Below, piece after piece: positions 28,278 to 38,275 of a DNA stretch of 64,000 nucleotides. The DNA lies in assembly GCA_963710315.1 (NCBI GenBank), contig CAVPZW010000008.1, positions 992,001 through 1,056,000 on the forward strand, given 5' to 3'. The stretch comes from Palsa-360 sp963710315. GTDB taxonomy: Bacteria; Acidobacteriota; Terriglobia; Acidiferrales; UBA7541. Numbering within the stretch: the stretch's first letter is position 1; every line of letters begins with the position of its first letter. The notes below the pieces were generated by a model. That model was given only the letters and a program-made list of their open reading frames with translations. It was not told the DNA's origin and ran no database searches. A program made the translations under genes and the position numbers.

Positions 28278-29685
28278 GGTAACCGGCTTCAAGGAATTTG
28301 CGCGTGAAACGCCGGCGCGGCGTCCCGTAGCCGAGCGCGTGCACGATTATTTCGAAGTGTACCAGCCGTTCCCGGAAGAAAAAGTGCGCACGCAGGGCGC
28401 GCGCTGCATGGATTGCGGCATTCCGTTCTGCCACACAGGATGCCCGGTCAACAACATCATTCCGGACTGGAACGACCTCGTCTATCGCGACCGCTGGAAG
28501 GATGCCATTCGCGTCCTTCATTCCACCAATAATTTTCCGGAGTTTACCGGGCGCATTTGCCCGGCGCCGTGCGAAGCGGCCTGCGTGCTTGGAATTAATG
28601 AGCCGCCCGTCACCATCAAGCTGATCGAAAAAACCATTGTCGACCGCGCCTGGGAGGAAGGCTGGATCAAGCCGGAACTGCCCGAGACGCGCACCGGGAA
28701 GCGAATTGCCGTCGTTGGCTCAGGGCCGTCGGGCCTGGCTGCCGCGCAGCAATTGAATCGCGCCGGGCACTCGGTCACCGTGTTTGAAAAAGCCGATCGC
28801 GTTGGCGGATTGCTGCGCTATGGCATCCCCGACTTCAAATTGGAAAAGCGCGTTTTGGACAGGCGCATCGAGCAGATGATTGCCGAGGGCGTGCAGTTCC
28901 AGACCAACGCTCATGTGGGCGGCAGCATTCCCGCGCAGGATTTGCGCAAGGAGTTTGACGCCGTGGCGCTGACGGGCGGCGCGGAAAATCCGCGCGACCT
29001 CAACGTGCCGGGGCGCGAACTCAAGGGCATTTATTTCGCCATGCAATTCCTGCCGCAGCAGAACAAAGTCGTCGCGGGCGACACCATTCCGGATCAGATT
29101 ATGGCCACCGGCAAGCGCGTGGTAATCATCGGCGGCGGAGATACCGGGGCGGACTGCCTGGGCACCGCACACCGCCATCAGGCTAAGTCCATTCACCAAT
29201 TTGAAATCATGCCCATGCCTCCCGCCGAGCGCGCTCCGAGCACGCCCTGGCCGCTGTGGCCCTTGCAGCTGCGCACGGAAAGCGCGCACGAAGAGGGCGG
29301 CAAGCGCGATTGGGCGCTCAATACCGTGAAATTCACGGGCGACGAAAAGGGCAACGTGAAGCAACTGCACGGCATTCGCGTCGGCCCGCCGCCGAAATTC
29401 GAGGCGCAGCCCGGCACGGAATTTGTAATGGATGCCGATCTTGTATTGCTTGCACTGGGTTTCCTCGGCCCCGTGAAGCAGGGAATGATCGAGCAACTGG
29501 GCGTCAATCTCGATCCGCGCGGCAACATTGCCACAGGTGCGGACTACATGACCTCGGTTCCCGGCGTCTTCGCCGCGGGAGACATGCGCCGCGGCCAGTC
29601 GCTCGTTGTGTGGGCAATTTCCGAAGGCCGCAAAGCCGCCGCCTCCATCGACAAATACCTCATGGGGAATACTAACCTCGCGTAG
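28270..29685 (+). CDS. gltD: Glutamate synthase small subunit
   Basis: The FAD- and iron-sulfur-containing subunit that passes electrons from NADPH to GltB. GTG 28270 overlaps the gltB stop by 8 bp and gives the family start VGKVTGFKEF; 471 residues. N-terminal cysteine clusters CMDCGIPFCHTGCP and GRICPAPCEAACV bind two 4Fe-4S clusters. FAD-binding GSGPSGLAAAQQL and NADPH-binding VVIIGGGDTGADC follow. Its TAG stop (29683-29685) belongs to the GTAG that opens the next repeat. Confidence 0.96.
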   Translation: MGKVTGFKEFARETPARRPVAERVHDYFEVYQPFPEEKVRTQGARCMDCGIPFCHTGCPVNNIIPDWNDLVYRDRWKDAIRVLHSTNNFPEFTGRICPAPCEAACVLGINEPPVTIKLIEKTIVDRAWEEGWIKPELPETRTGKRIAVVGSGPSGLAAAQQLNRAGHSVTVFEKADRVGGLLRYGIPDFKLEKRVLDRRIEQMIAEGVQFQTNAHVGGSIPAQDLRKEFDAVALTGGAENPRDLNVPGRELKGIYFAMQFLPQQNKVVAGDTIPDQIMATGKRVVIIGGGDTGADCLGTAHRHQAKSIHQFEIMPMPPAERAPSTPWPLWPLQLRTESAHEEGGKRDWALNTVKFTGDEKGNVKQLHGIRVGPPPKFEAQPGTEFVMDADLVLLALGFLGPVKQGMIEQLGVNLDPRGNIATGADYMTSVPGVFAAGDMRRGQSLVVWAISEGRKAAASIDKYLMGNTNLA

Positions 29686-29782
29686 CACAGGCACTCCTGC
29701 CTGTGCGGTTTTGTAGACCGCCAGTACGCTCCCGATCAAGCTGCAATCGCGAAAACCGCACAGGCAGGAGTGCCTGTGCTAC
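29682..29782. repeat. REP-type inverted repeat pair abutting gltD stop
   Basis: GTAG plus CACAGGCACTCCTGCCTGTG on the left and CACAGGCAGGAGTGCCTGTG plus CTAC on the right. The left GTAG starts in the last sense codon of gltD and supplies its stop codon. Between co-directional genes. Confidence 0.9.
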
Positions 29783-29858
29783 TTTGCACTCCGGCATTGA
29801 GTTTCCGCGCGATTCCCGATAGGCTCGCGGTGGCGAAAGGGCCGCCGAACAGGGATCC

Positions 29859-31130
29859 GTGACCGATAAACTTCTACAACTTATGCCGCCGGAAGGGCTG
29901 AAGATTCTTCTCACGCTCTTCCTATGTTTTCTGATTGGGCTGGAGCGCGAAGAGCACCGCGCCGCGGGGCAGCGGTTTGGCTTCGGAGGGGTTCGCACCT
30001 TTCCGTTGATCGGGCTGATCGGCTATGCCATGGCTCTTCTGTCGGGCGGGCAACTCGTTCCGTTGACGTTTGGATTTGGCGTGATTGGCGCGTTCTTGTG
30101 GCTCTCCTACCGGCACAAACTGGAAACCTACAACGAAGCCGGAGTAACCACGGAAATTTCCGGGCTGGTCACCTACGTGATTGGCGCTCTGGTGTCGCGC
30201 GACCAATTGTGGATCGCCACGACCATCGCCGTGATCAGCATGTTGCTGCTTGAGTTGAAGGACTTTCTGGAGAGCCTTTCAACGGAAATTCCAGCCTTCG
30301 AGATCCTCACCTTTACCAAGTTTCTGCTGCTGACCTTCGTCATCCTGCCCATCGTTCCGAACAACGAGTACGGACCGTTCGCGGTGAACCCGTTCAAGTC
30401 GTGGCTGGTCGTGGTGGCCATCAGCGGCGTGTCTTACGGCAGTTACCTGTTGGAGAAATTGTCCAAGGGAAAGGGCGGCATAAGGCTCTCGGCGCTGTTG
30501 GGCGGGCTGTATTCTTCGACCTTTACCACGGTAGTGATGGCAAAACGAGCCAAGCCGGCTTCGGCTCCGCACACGTTTGCGGGCGGGATCCTGATTGCCT
30601 CCGGCGTGATGTATTTTCGCTTTCTGGCCTTGATCGGCATTTTTAATCTTCAGCTCATGAATCGCCTCATGGTTCCGTTTCTGATTCTGGGAGCCATTGG
30701 CGTTGCCGGCGGTTGGGCATGGTCCAGCATTTCCGAAGCCCAGGAAACGGAAACGAAACCCGCCTACCTGACCAAAAATCCACTGGAACTGACTTCCGCA
30801 TTTTTATTGGGGCTGGTATTTGTGGTTGTACTGGTGGCGACCAATTTTGCGCTGACTCGTTTAGGCAAAGCGGGAATTTACGGGATGGCCGTGATTTCCG
30901 GCCTTGCCCCGGTGGACCCCTTTATCATGGGACTCACGCAGACCGCTGGAAAAGCGACTGCCATGGGCCTGGCCGTGGCTGGGATCGTGGTCGCGGCGGC
31001 CAGCAATAATTTTGCCAAGGCGTTTATCGCGCTTGGGCTTGCCGATTCCAGGACTGGCAGGCAAAGCCTGATCCTGATGCTGGCGCTGACGGCGTTGGGT
31101 CTCGTTCCTCTGTTTTGGATCGTCCGCTAG
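29859..31130 (+). CDS. MgtC/SapB and DUF4010 domain membrane protein
   Basis: A 423-residue membrane protein with about twelve hydrophobic segments. The N-terminal MgtC/SapB-like region has the conserved FLIGLEREEHR and VRTFPLIGLIGY motifs; the C-terminal half matches the DUF4010 arrangement, including GGLYSSTFTTVVMAKRA. The function of the family is unresolved; the MgtC region suggests a link to Mg or membrane homeostasis. GTG 29859 has a weak AGGGA ribosome binding site. The next membrane-protein gene starts 9 bp after its stop, so the two are probably co-transcribed. Confidence 0.82.
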   Translation: MTDKLLQLMPPEGLKILLTLFLCFLIGLEREEHRAAGQRFGFGGVRTFPLIGLIGYAMALLSGGQLVPLTFGFGVIGAFLWLSYRHKLETYNEAGVTTEISGLVTYVIGALVSRDQLWIATTIAVISMLLLELKDFLESLSTEIPAFEILTFTKFLLLTFVILPIVPNNEYGPFAVNPFKSWLVVVAISGVSYGSYLLEKLSKGKGGIRLSALLGGLYSSTFTTVVMAKRAKPASAPHTFAGGILIASGVMYFRFLALIGIFNLQLMNRLMVPFLILGAIGVAGGWAWSSISEAQETETKPAYLTKNPLELTSAFLLGLVFVVVLVATNFALTRLGKAGIYGMAVISGLAPVDPFIMGLTQTAGKATAMGLAVAGIVVAAASNNFAKAFIALGLADSRTGRQSLILMLALTALGLVPLFWIVR

Positions 31131-31139
31131 GAACTCCAG

Positions 31140-32612
31140 ATGAACTCATCGGAAATTACGCCGGCGCAATCACTTTCCTCGGAGAGCATTCTTCGCTGTG
31201 TCGGCGTGCTGTTTCTGGCCACGATGCTCCTCGTGCCCATTTGGATTGCCGCGTTTCCTCCACTGCTCGATTATCCGAATCATCTGGCGCGCGCATTCGT
31301 TCTTGCGCACTTGAACGATGCGCATTTTTCTTTTCGGCAGTTTTACCGCTCCGATTGGGGAGCCTATCCCTATTTGGGGATGGACGCGTCGCTGGCCGTG
31401 CTCGGGCGGTTGTTTCCCATCGAGACGGCGGGGCGCATTTATCTCAGCCTGTGTGTCCTGGCGCTTCCGGCAGCGGCGTGGTTTTTTCTTTCGCAGGCGC
31501 AGCCTAATTCGGATTGCACCTCTTTGTGGGCGTTGCTGCTTGCCTACAATGTTTTCTTTCTGGAAGGATTTTTGAATTTCGATTTGAGCATCGCGGTGGG
31601 ATTGTTGGCGCTGGGGCTATGGCTGCGATGGCTGGGCAATCCAACAAGGGAACGATGGATCGCCGCGCTGGTGGCATTCACGGGAGTGTATTTCACGCAC
31701 TTGCTGGGCTTCGGCATCTCCGGGTTAATTGTTGTGGCCTACCTCGCACTCTCGCGCAGGTCTGTTCATGACTGGTTGTGGAGCGGCGCGCTGGCTCTGC
31801 CGGGCCTGGTGTTTTATTTGCACTCCTCGCGAGTGGGCTTGAGCACGAACAAGATCGTCTTTCACGGTTTGGATGACAAGCTGGACTCGCTGGGCATGAT
31901 TCTTCACGGATACTGGTCCTGGCTGGATTGGATTTCCATGCTCGCGCTTGGGATTTGGATCTTGGCGGCCTGGTGGCGCAGCGTCAAATTTCGATGGGAT
32001 TATAAATGGGTCGCTATTGCTGCGTTTCTTTTTGTGCTGTTCTGGGCAATCCCGTGGATGTGGGGTGAGGGGTCGGACCTCGACATTCGAGTGCTGCCAT
32101 TCCTGGCCGTTGCAATCCTGGCCACGGTGCACGTTGGGCGGCGCGCAAAAAAACTCGCCGTGATACCGCTCCTGCTGTTCGCCGCGCAGACGGTGGGCGT
32201 GACGCGGCACTTCAGGGAAGCGCAGCCCGCGCTTGCCGGCTTGGCGCGCTCGTTCGATGTGGTGCCGCGCGGCGCGCTGGTTCTGCCCATTGTGGAGGGT
32301 GACGAGGATCCCATCGAGCGTCCCTTCACCCATTTCTGGGCTTACGGAGTGATTCGCCGCGGCTGGTTCTCGCCCTACCTGATGGACGCGCCCGGCGAGA
32401 CGCCCATGCGCATCGTTCACGATTCCTACACGCCCGATGGATTCTGGAATCTCGTTTATGACGAGGCGCCGGATTGGCAGCAGGTCCAGGACGATTACGA
32501 TTACGTTTGGGCATACGACGTGCCTCGATTTTCAGCGTCCCTCGCGGGTATCGGCGAACGAATTTACTCCTCCGGCCCGCTGGAGGTTTATCGTATTCGG
32601 AAATCGCCGTAA
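31140..32612 (+). CDS. Polytopic membrane protein, possible GT-C glycosyltransferase-like
   Basis: A 490-residue protein with about ten hydrophobic segments and a C-terminal soluble tail. The first large loop after helix 1 contains DYPNHLARAFVLAHLN and an FRQFYRSDWGAYP stretch, reminiscent of GT-C-type glycosyltransferases whose catalytic acidic residue lies in the first periplasmic loop. I do not recognise a specific family. It starts 9 bp after the MgtC-like gene and is followed by a degenerate repeat pair. A cell-envelope glycan role is inference only. Confidence 0.6.
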   Translation: MNSSEITPAQSLSSESILRCVGVLFLATMLLVPIWIAAFPPLLDYPNHLARAFVLAHLNDAHFSFRQFYRSDWGAYPYLGMDASLAVLGRLFPIETAGRIYLSLCVLALPAAAWFFLSQAQPNSDCTSLWALLLAYNVFFLEGFLNFDLSIAVGLLALGLWLRWLGNPTRERWIAALVAFTGVYFTHLLGFGISGLIVVAYLALSRRSVHDWLWSGALALPGLVFYLHSSRVGLSTNKIVFHGLDDKLDSLGMILHGYWSWLDWISMLALGIWILAAWWRSVKFRWDYKWVAIAAFLFVLFWAIPWMWGEGSDLDIRVLPFLAVAILATVHVGRRAKKLAVIPLLLFAAQTVGVTRHFREAQPALAGLARSFDVVPRGALVLPIVEGDEDPIERPFTHFWAYGVIRRGWFSPYLMDAPGETPMRIVHDSYTPDGFWNLVYDEAPDWQQVQDDYDYVWAYDVPRFSASLAGIGERIYSSGPLEVYRIRKSP

Positions 32613-32637
32613 ATCATCGCCGACGGTTTGGCACTTC

Positions 32638-32709
32638 GTGGCATAGGCTTCAGCCTGTGCGGTTTTCGCTCATGTCGCAGCAAACCGCACAGGCTGAAGC
32701 CCATGCCAC
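32638..32709. repeat. Degenerate REP-type inverted repeat pair
   Basis: GTGGCATAGGCTTCAGCCTG on the left and CAGGCTGAAGCCCATGCCAC on the right. Both ends show GTGG/CCAC in place of GTAG/CTAC, and base changes have accumulated inside, suggesting an older copy. Confidence 0.8.
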
Positions 32710-32822
32710 TGAACCACAAACAATCCACGGACGAGGATTGTCAATTCATGGTTAAATCCCATCCTCGCGCTGTGCCGCCAAATTGTGTTCTGCTAGCATC
32801 GCTACAAGGAGCCTGGATAAAA

Positions 32823-33914
32823 ATGGCAACGACTCGCGGAATCGTGTTGGCAATGATTGTCGCTTTCGCCGTTGCGCTTGCGGGGCAGCCTGCAAATGCG
32901 CAACAGCCGGCCAAAGGCACGTGGCGCTTCCTTGTGTCGGGAGACTCCCGAAATTGCGGCGACGTGGTCATGCCCGGGATCGCGGAAACCGCGCGAAAGA
33001 ATCATGCCGCGTTTTACTGGCACCTGGGCGATTTGCGCCTGACCACGAATGTCGATGAAGATATCCAGCACCAGCCCGAGCATATCAACAAGCCACTTAC
33101 CATGGCCGAATACGGCGACATCGAGTGGGACGACTACATCGCAAATCAGATCGGCCCGTTCGGCTCCATGCCGTTCTTTGTGGGAATTGGAAATCACGAG
33201 ACCGTTCCGTCGCGCAAAACACGAGAAGAGTTTCTTTTGCAATTTGCCGATTGGCTGGATTCTCCGGTGCTGCGCGCCCAGCGCCTGAAGGACTATCCCA
33301 AGAACCATCGCATGAGGGCGTATTTTCACTGGATCGATCGCGGCATTTCTTTCTATTACCTCGACAACGCCACTGCCGAACAAATTGACTCTGCCCAGAT
33401 GAGCTGGTTCGAAGGCGTTCTGGCAAAGGATCTCGCCAATCCCAAGATTAAGACCATCGTCGTCGGAATGCACAAGGCGCTGCCCGAAAGCATTTCCGCC
33501 GGGCACAGCATGAACGAGTCGCCGACGGGAACTGAAAGCGGGCGACGCGTGTACACCGACTTGCTGCGCGCGCGGGATGAATCGCACAAGCATGTTTACG
33601 TGCTTGCCAGCCATTCGCATTATTTCATGGATGGAATTTTCAACACGGATTACTGGAAGCAGAACGGCGGCGTTTTGCCGGGATGGATTGTGGGCACGGC
33701 GGGAGCTGTGCGCTATGAACTTCCGCCGAACTCTCCGCCCACCGCCAGGCCGAACACCTACGGTTCGCTGCTGGCCACTGTGCGGCCTGACGGCGAAATC
33801 AATTTCGCGTTTCAGGAACTACAGGAAAAAGATATCCCTGCATCGGTGACGACACGCTACGGAAACGATTTCGTGCACTGGTGCTTCGCCGAAAATTCGC
33901 AGGTGAAGCGGTGA
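32823..33914 (+). CDS. Secreted calcineurin-like metallophosphoesterase
   Basis: A 363-residue exported protein. A signal peptide (IVLAMIVAFAVALAGQPANA) ends near residue 27. Metallophosphoesterase motifs appear in order: SGDSR, HLGD, GIGNHET, GMHKALP and ASHSHYFMDG, giving the two-metal centre. Substrates of secreted members include nucleotides and phospholipids and cannot be told here. ATG 32823 follows AAGGAG at a somewhat long spacing. The longer open frame upstream starts in the repeat and is not used. Confidence 0.85.
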   Translation: MATTRGIVLAMIVAFAVALAGQPANAQQPAKGTWRFLVSGDSRNCGDVVMPGIAETARKNHAAFYWHLGDLRLTTNVDEDIQHQPEHINKPLTMAEYGDIEWDDYIANQIGPFGSMPFFVGIGNHETVPSRKTREEFLLQFADWLDSPVLRAQRLKDYPKNHRMRAYFHWIDRGISFYYLDNATAEQIDSAQMSWFEGVLAKDLANPKIKTIVVGMHKALPESISAGHSMNESPTGTESGRRVYTDLLRARDESHKHVYVLASHSHYFMDGIFNTDYWKQNGGVLPGWIVGTAGAVRYELPPNSPPTARPNTYGSLLATVRPDGEINFAFQELQEKDIPASVTTRYGNDFVHWCFAENSQVKR

Positions 33915-34098
33915 GTAGCACAGGCACTCTTGCCTGTGCGGTTTTGCAAGCTGCCGGCGCGCCACCAATTCAGGTGTGATCGCGCACGCCGCCTGCTTCC
34001 TGAAAACCCTCTCCTGCCCGTGCGGTTTTGCGGGCCGACGTACGCCGCCGATTCACCTGCGATCGCAAAGACCGCACAGCCAGGAATGGCTGTGCTAC
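33915..34098. repeat. Composite REP array, two different repeat types
   Basis: It begins GTAG plus CACAGGCACTCTTGCCTGTG directly after a TGA stop and ends with CACAGCCAGGAATGGCTGTG plus CTAC. Two intervening segments both contain the CCGTGCGGTTTTG or CTGTGCGGTTTTG spacer motif, so the 184-bp array looks like two pairs that lost inner halves by recombination. It lies between convergent genes and its last base is shared with the stop of the following gene. Confidence 0.75.
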
Positions 34099-34535
34099 TA
34101 AGCCCTCAGCCAGTCCGCTTGCCAGTCCTTCACCATCTGCTTGATGGCCTTGCGATCGTTCATCTTTTCGTCGAGGACTTTGCGCGCCAGCCCAGGCAAT
34201 TCCGCGTCGCTCGCAAACCGCAGCGAGATCAGCTGGTCCAGCGTGAATTCAGGGATGCGGGGTTGCAAGTCCGCGGGCAGCAAGCGGGCCAGGCGCAGCC
34301 GCATTTCCAAACGAATTACGCGATTCTGCACCGCCAGCGTTGAATTGCGCGCCACTACGAAGAGCACGATCAACGCCGCCCCCACCAGGACGTCCATCAC
34401 CGAACCGAACGAAATGCCGTGGCGAAGGTCAACCAGCCGGCCGATAAAGTTCACAATCAACACCAATTGCCCGGCCACGAAAAATGGTACCTGGCGCGTG
34501 TGATTCTGAAAATTCTGCGGTTTTTCATTAGCCAT
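34098..34535 (-). CDS. DUF6526 family membrane protein
   Basis: A 145-residue protein, start MANEKPQNFQNHTRQVPFFV, with two membrane helices in the first half (about 18-40 and 50-72) and a charged cytosolic tail ending KQMVKDWQADWLRA. The NFQNH(x)R..P N-terminus and length match the DUF6526 family as I recall it; its function is unknown. Its start is 37 bp downstream of the M49-like peptidase gene on the same strand, so they may be co-transcribed. Confidence 0.65.
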   Translation of the reverse strand: MANEKPQNFQNHTRQVPFFVAGQLVLIVNFIGRLVDLRHGISFGSVMDVLVGAALIVLFVVARNSTLAVQNRVIRLEMRLRLARLLPADLQPRIPEFTLDQLISLRFASDAELPGLARKVLDEKMNDRKAIKQMVKDWQADWLRA

Positions 34536-34571
34536 GAGTGTCCGTCATCCTTTCGATTGTGAAATGAAATT

Positions 34572-36332
34572 CTAGCGCATGGGTTCGGGAAACGACGAAA
34601 TCGGATCGATGTCCACTGGAACGTCGGCAGCGGCTTGCAGCGCCTTTCCGAGTTCCGGCGGAATCGTGCCGTACTTTGCAAACCAGGTCTCGGCGCGAGC
34701 GCGGTCTCCGGTGGCCTCTTGCTCCAGCAATTCTTTCGCGAGCGCCGCGACGGCATCCGGCATGCGCGCGAAATCGATCACATAGCGGCCCGTTGAAGCG
34801 TCACGCGCGATGGCGTTGCGTTCCGAGTAAAAATTGAACTCCATGATTTCGGCGCGGCCATGCGCCTCGGCCACTCCAAACCGCACCGTCCGGAAAATTC
34901 CAGCCACTTCGGAGGCGTAGTATCCGTTCAATTTTTCTTTCGGCAGGTCGCCGCGATCCACCAGCCATTTTAAGCCGTACAGGCCCACGATATCGGCCTT
35001 GGCCTCTTCCAGCGCCGAATAGGTTGGCCCGATCGCCTCGCGAACATCCTGCCGCCCGCTGGAGGTGCGCGCGAATGCCGGGCCAAGGCCGTGCGAAATT
35101 TCATGCATCATGGTGGACGCGAGATAGCCATCCGCGGAGGCCAGCGCGGCTTCGTCGGCGCGCAGCAGGCGCTTGGCAATTGGCAGGATCACGTAATTCA
35201 CGCGCGCGTCCATGAAATTCTTAAAGAAGATTTTCTTGGAGCCTTTTTGTTCGTGGATGCGCGGATCGTTCGGCAGATTGTCGGCCACTGCCTGGTAGCC
35301 GTGGCGCAGATCGCCCGCTCGATACGGCGCGTCCATCACTTCCATGGGAGAGAACAGTCCGCGTTTCGAGGGGCGATCTTCGGCAGCCAGCGGCAGGCTA
35401 TCCTGAATGTCGGGAACATATTTCTGAAACACATCCAGCTTGCGGCTTTCGGCCTCGTTGCGGACAAGGATGGCTGCGCCGTAGGAAGTCTTCACGCCCA
35501 GCAAATCGTCAAGGTAGGTTTCGTAGGGCGCGAAAATAATATCGAATTTGGGATTTACCAGGCTGACCCAGGCAATGTCGCTCTCGAAATAGTTGTCGGA
35601 CTGCAGCGCGTCCGCGCGCATGCGCAGAAATTTTGCGAATGCGAGATCGTCGGAAAGCGCGGCGGCGTCCCGCAGCGCTTTCGCCGCGGGATCGACCCAC
35701 TGCTTGTAGGCGAGATGATACGGAATCGCTTCGAGTGCGACGCCTTTGCGGCGAACCACGGTGAATGGATCGTAGAGCGCATTCTTCTGTTCGGGATGCG
35801 ACGCGATATAGCGCTCGAATTCTTCGCGGGTCAAGTCGGCGGGGAAAATCGCACGGCCTGGCGGCCAGGGCGCGGTTCCTACAAACGGCGCATTATTGTC
35901 GATCAGGTCGAAGCGGCTGCCGTTGATTCGCAGAAATCGCCGCAGTTGCACGTCTTTCGGCGAGCTGCTGCCGGCCAGCGATTGATACAGTTTCAGACCT
36001 TCGGGATCGCTTTGCCGCCAGTAGATGGATTCCAGATGCTGGCACGCCTCCACCAGCTTTTCTATCATGTGCCGTTCCCGGGCGGTCAGGTGCGTGGAGT
36101 CGAACGGCATGCGCACCGGCTTGAATTTGGCGAGTTCCTTCGCCAGGTTTGGCGCGATAACCTGTTTCCGCTCACCGGGAGAAATGTTTTTACTTGCCCG
36201 CGCGGGATTGCTTTCCTGCGCCTTCATCGTCCAAATTCCCGCGCAAAAAACAATCAGGGAAAGCAAGGCAGCAGTTGCCGCATAGATCGAGCATTTACGA
36301 CAACTGGAGCGAAGGAACGCAGGCAGTGACAT
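34572..36332 (-). CDS. M49-like (dipeptidyl peptidase III-type) zinc peptidase, exported
   Basis: A 586-residue protein with an N-terminal hydrophobic signal/anchor (SIYAATAALLSLIVFCAGIW). The metal site is MHEISHGLGP at about residue 410 followed some 30-40 residues later by EEAKADIVGLYGL, corresponding to the zinc-binding His pair and the Glu-rich second motif in M49-type peptidases; bacterial relatives have this shorter HExxH form. An unusual run of Phe/Tyr and Arg residues precedes it. Probable periplasmic peptidase; substrate unknown. Upstream is a repeat pair and then the DUF1800 remnant. Confidence 0.75.
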   Translation of the reverse strand: MSLPAFLRSSCRKCSIYAATAALLSLIVFCAGIWTMKAQESNPARASKNISPGERKQVIAPNLAKELAKFKPVRMPFDSTHLTARERHMIEKLVEACQHLESIYWRQSDPEGLKLYQSLAGSSSPKDVQLRRFLRINGSRFDLIDNNAPFVGTAPWPPGRAIFPADLTREEFERYIASHPEQKNALYDPFTVVRRKGVALEAIPYHLAYKQWVDPAAKALRDAAALSDDLAFAKFLRMRADALQSDNYFESDIAWVSLVNPKFDIIFAPYETYLDDLLGVKTSYGAAILVRNEAESRKLDVFQKYVPDIQDSLPLAAEDRPSKRGLFSPMEVMDAPYRAGDLRHGYQAVADNLPNDPRIHEQKGSKKIFFKNFMDARVNYVILPIAKRLLRADEAALASADGYLASTMMHEISHGLGPAFARTSSGRQDVREAIGPTYSALEEAKADIVGLYGLKWLVDRGDLPKEKLNGYYASEVAGIFRTVRFGVAEAHGRAEIMEFNFYSERNAIARDASTGRYVIDFARMPDAVAALAKELLEQEATGDRARAETWFAKYGTIPPELGKALQAAADVPVDIDPISSFPEPMR

Positions 36333-36404
36333 GCCGGGATTCTAGCAGAGGTCACCGTTAGCCTGGCGAAATTTGCAATCCGACCCTGATAAGCAGGGTT
36401 TCAA

Positions 36405-36478
36405 GTAGCACAGGCATCAGGCTGTGGGTTCTGGTCCAGCTAGGACCACGAACCCCCACAGGCTGAAGCCTGTGCTAC
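36405..36478. repeat. REP-type inverted repeat pair, left half decayed
   Basis: The right half is intact (CACAGGCTGAAGCCTGTG plus CTAC). The left half is GTAG plus CACAGGCATCAGGCTGTG with substitutions and an imperfect stem. Between two co-directional minus-strand genes. Confidence 0.8.
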
Positions 36479-36519
36479 TTAAAGCCCGCGCCATGTTACT
36501 TGCATCCGAGAAATATGGA

Positions 36520-38275
36520 TCAGCGCTTTTGAAATTCCGGCGAGCCGAGGACCAGGCCGGTAATCAGGCTGACATTTACTTGCTTCACGGGATCGTCAAG
36601 CTTCGCGCCCAGTATCCGCGGTTCGATCATTTCTTTTTCCAGCGTCGCGCGGGTCGAGTCGGAAACCTGTCCGGCAAGAAATTCGGTTTCGACGCGGTCG
36701 AGAGCGATTTGCGGGCTCCCGGCAAGATCGCTGCCCACCAGGGAATTGATATCCACCCGCGCGCCGCGCACTTTGTTGCTGGTCAGCGCGATGGCAAAAT
36801 TCATGCGATTGAGCAGCGCTCCCGTGCTGACCCAGGCTGCCGCCTTATCCGAATAGCCTGTGGGCGGTAGGCACTGGTAAAGCGGCTGGCCGATGCGCGA
36901 GACCCACTGCGCGAGTTGCATGGGCTGATCCACGTCGGCGCCAAGCGCGCGCGCCGTGGACGCCACCAGCTCAAACGGCGTTTTCACTTTTGCGCGGAAG
37001 GCGGCGCGCGACCAGAACTCCGGCGAATAAATCATGGTGGCCATCACGGCGCGGATATCGCCTTTGGATTTTTCAAATGTTTTGGCCATGCGCGCGACGA
37101 GCGCAGGCGGGCGGATCGTCCGACACAAAATGCTCCGCCAGCTGCAGCGAAATGTGCCGCGCCGTGTGCTTATCCTTTACTAGGAGATCGAGAACTTCCT
37201 CTCCGTCCTTGATCCCACCGCCCTTGATCTTTTTTCCGAGCACGCGTTTCGCATCGGGATCGTGAATTCGTTCATCAAAATAGAATGCCGGGTTTTCGCG
37301 CGGCGATTCGATCGCCCATCCCGTGAAGGCCCGCGCAACTTCGATCACGTCTTCCTGCTTATACCCGCCATCCACGCCGAGCGTGTGCAGTTCCATCAGT
37401 TCGCGGCCGTAGTTTTCGTTCAGGCCGCGCCGGCCGCCGAGCGGCGGAAGTTTTTCGCCGGCCCGCGCGCGCACCGGATGTAGTTTTAAGCGGTCGAAGG
37501 CATGCGGGTCCGCGCTCGAGGAATTGTCCAGATAGAACAGCATCGCCGGGCTCTTGGCCGTGGCTTCCAGCAGATCGCGGAATTTGCCGAGCGCGTGCGG
37601 GAGGATGGCGTCCCGTTCGTAGGGAATCAAATACCAGCGTTCGGGGTCCTTGTAGATAAAAATATTGAAGTGGTTGAACCAGAAATCCGAGAGTTGTTCG
37701 GAAAGTTGCCGCTCGCTGTAAACCGCGCGAATTATTTTTGCGTCCATCAATTCGTTTACGATTTCATTCTGATCCTTGAACGGAAGGGAATTCATGCCTC
37801 CGGGCTGCTTGGCCAGATCCTGCAGGCGCTTCTGGTATTCCTCGATTTTCAGGCCCAATCGCTTGGCGGCAACATCCTGCGGCGGATATTGATCGAGCAG
37901 CGTGGCGGCGCTGAGTCCAAGCGCGGGGAATTGCGCCAGGCGCGCATTCATCTCCGTGTCGCCGATATTTTCCGGATGAAGCTGCGCCTGAATCCAGTTA
38001 TCGAGTCCCGTCTTTTCAATTTGTTCCACCTGCCCGGGGCGTGGCCCGAATCCAAGTCTATTGAGGGCGTGCAGGATGGCTTCTTGTTCGTTCAATTCGC
38101 GGATGGGAAGCTTTCCCGCAAAGTTTGCGTGGCCGTTCTTGTCGTTCCCGCCTGGTGGTAATGCAGGAGAAGATAATTCCGCGGCGCCACGGCGAGGCCC
38201 GGCCCATGCCAGCGGAGCCGCGAGCGCCAGCGCTGCCAATAGTCCCGCACCGACGATTTCGGGCCAGCGCTTCAT
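36520..38275 (-). pseudogene. DUF1800 family protein, split by one frameshift
   Basis: Two overlapping minus-strand frames form one DUF1800 protein of about 585 residues. The first (from ATG 38275) has a signal-like N-terminus, then EAILHALNRLGFGPRPGQ, SDFWFNHFNIF, GLNENYGRELMELHTLGV and DVIEVARAFTGWA, and reaches HFVSDDPP. The second continues with ALVARMAKTFEKSKGDIRAV and MATMIYSPEFWSR. The shift lies near 37110-37118 in a run of C on the minus strand and is explained by one extra base. The gene may be intact in life if this is a consensus error. DUF1800 proteins are exported, of unknown function, often paired with DUF1501. Confidence 0.8.

Noticed and set aside
26148..28292. 714-codon minus-strand frame inside gltB
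   Set aside because: A long antisense frame due to high GC at third positions of gltB; its protein is His/Arg-rich and matches no family.
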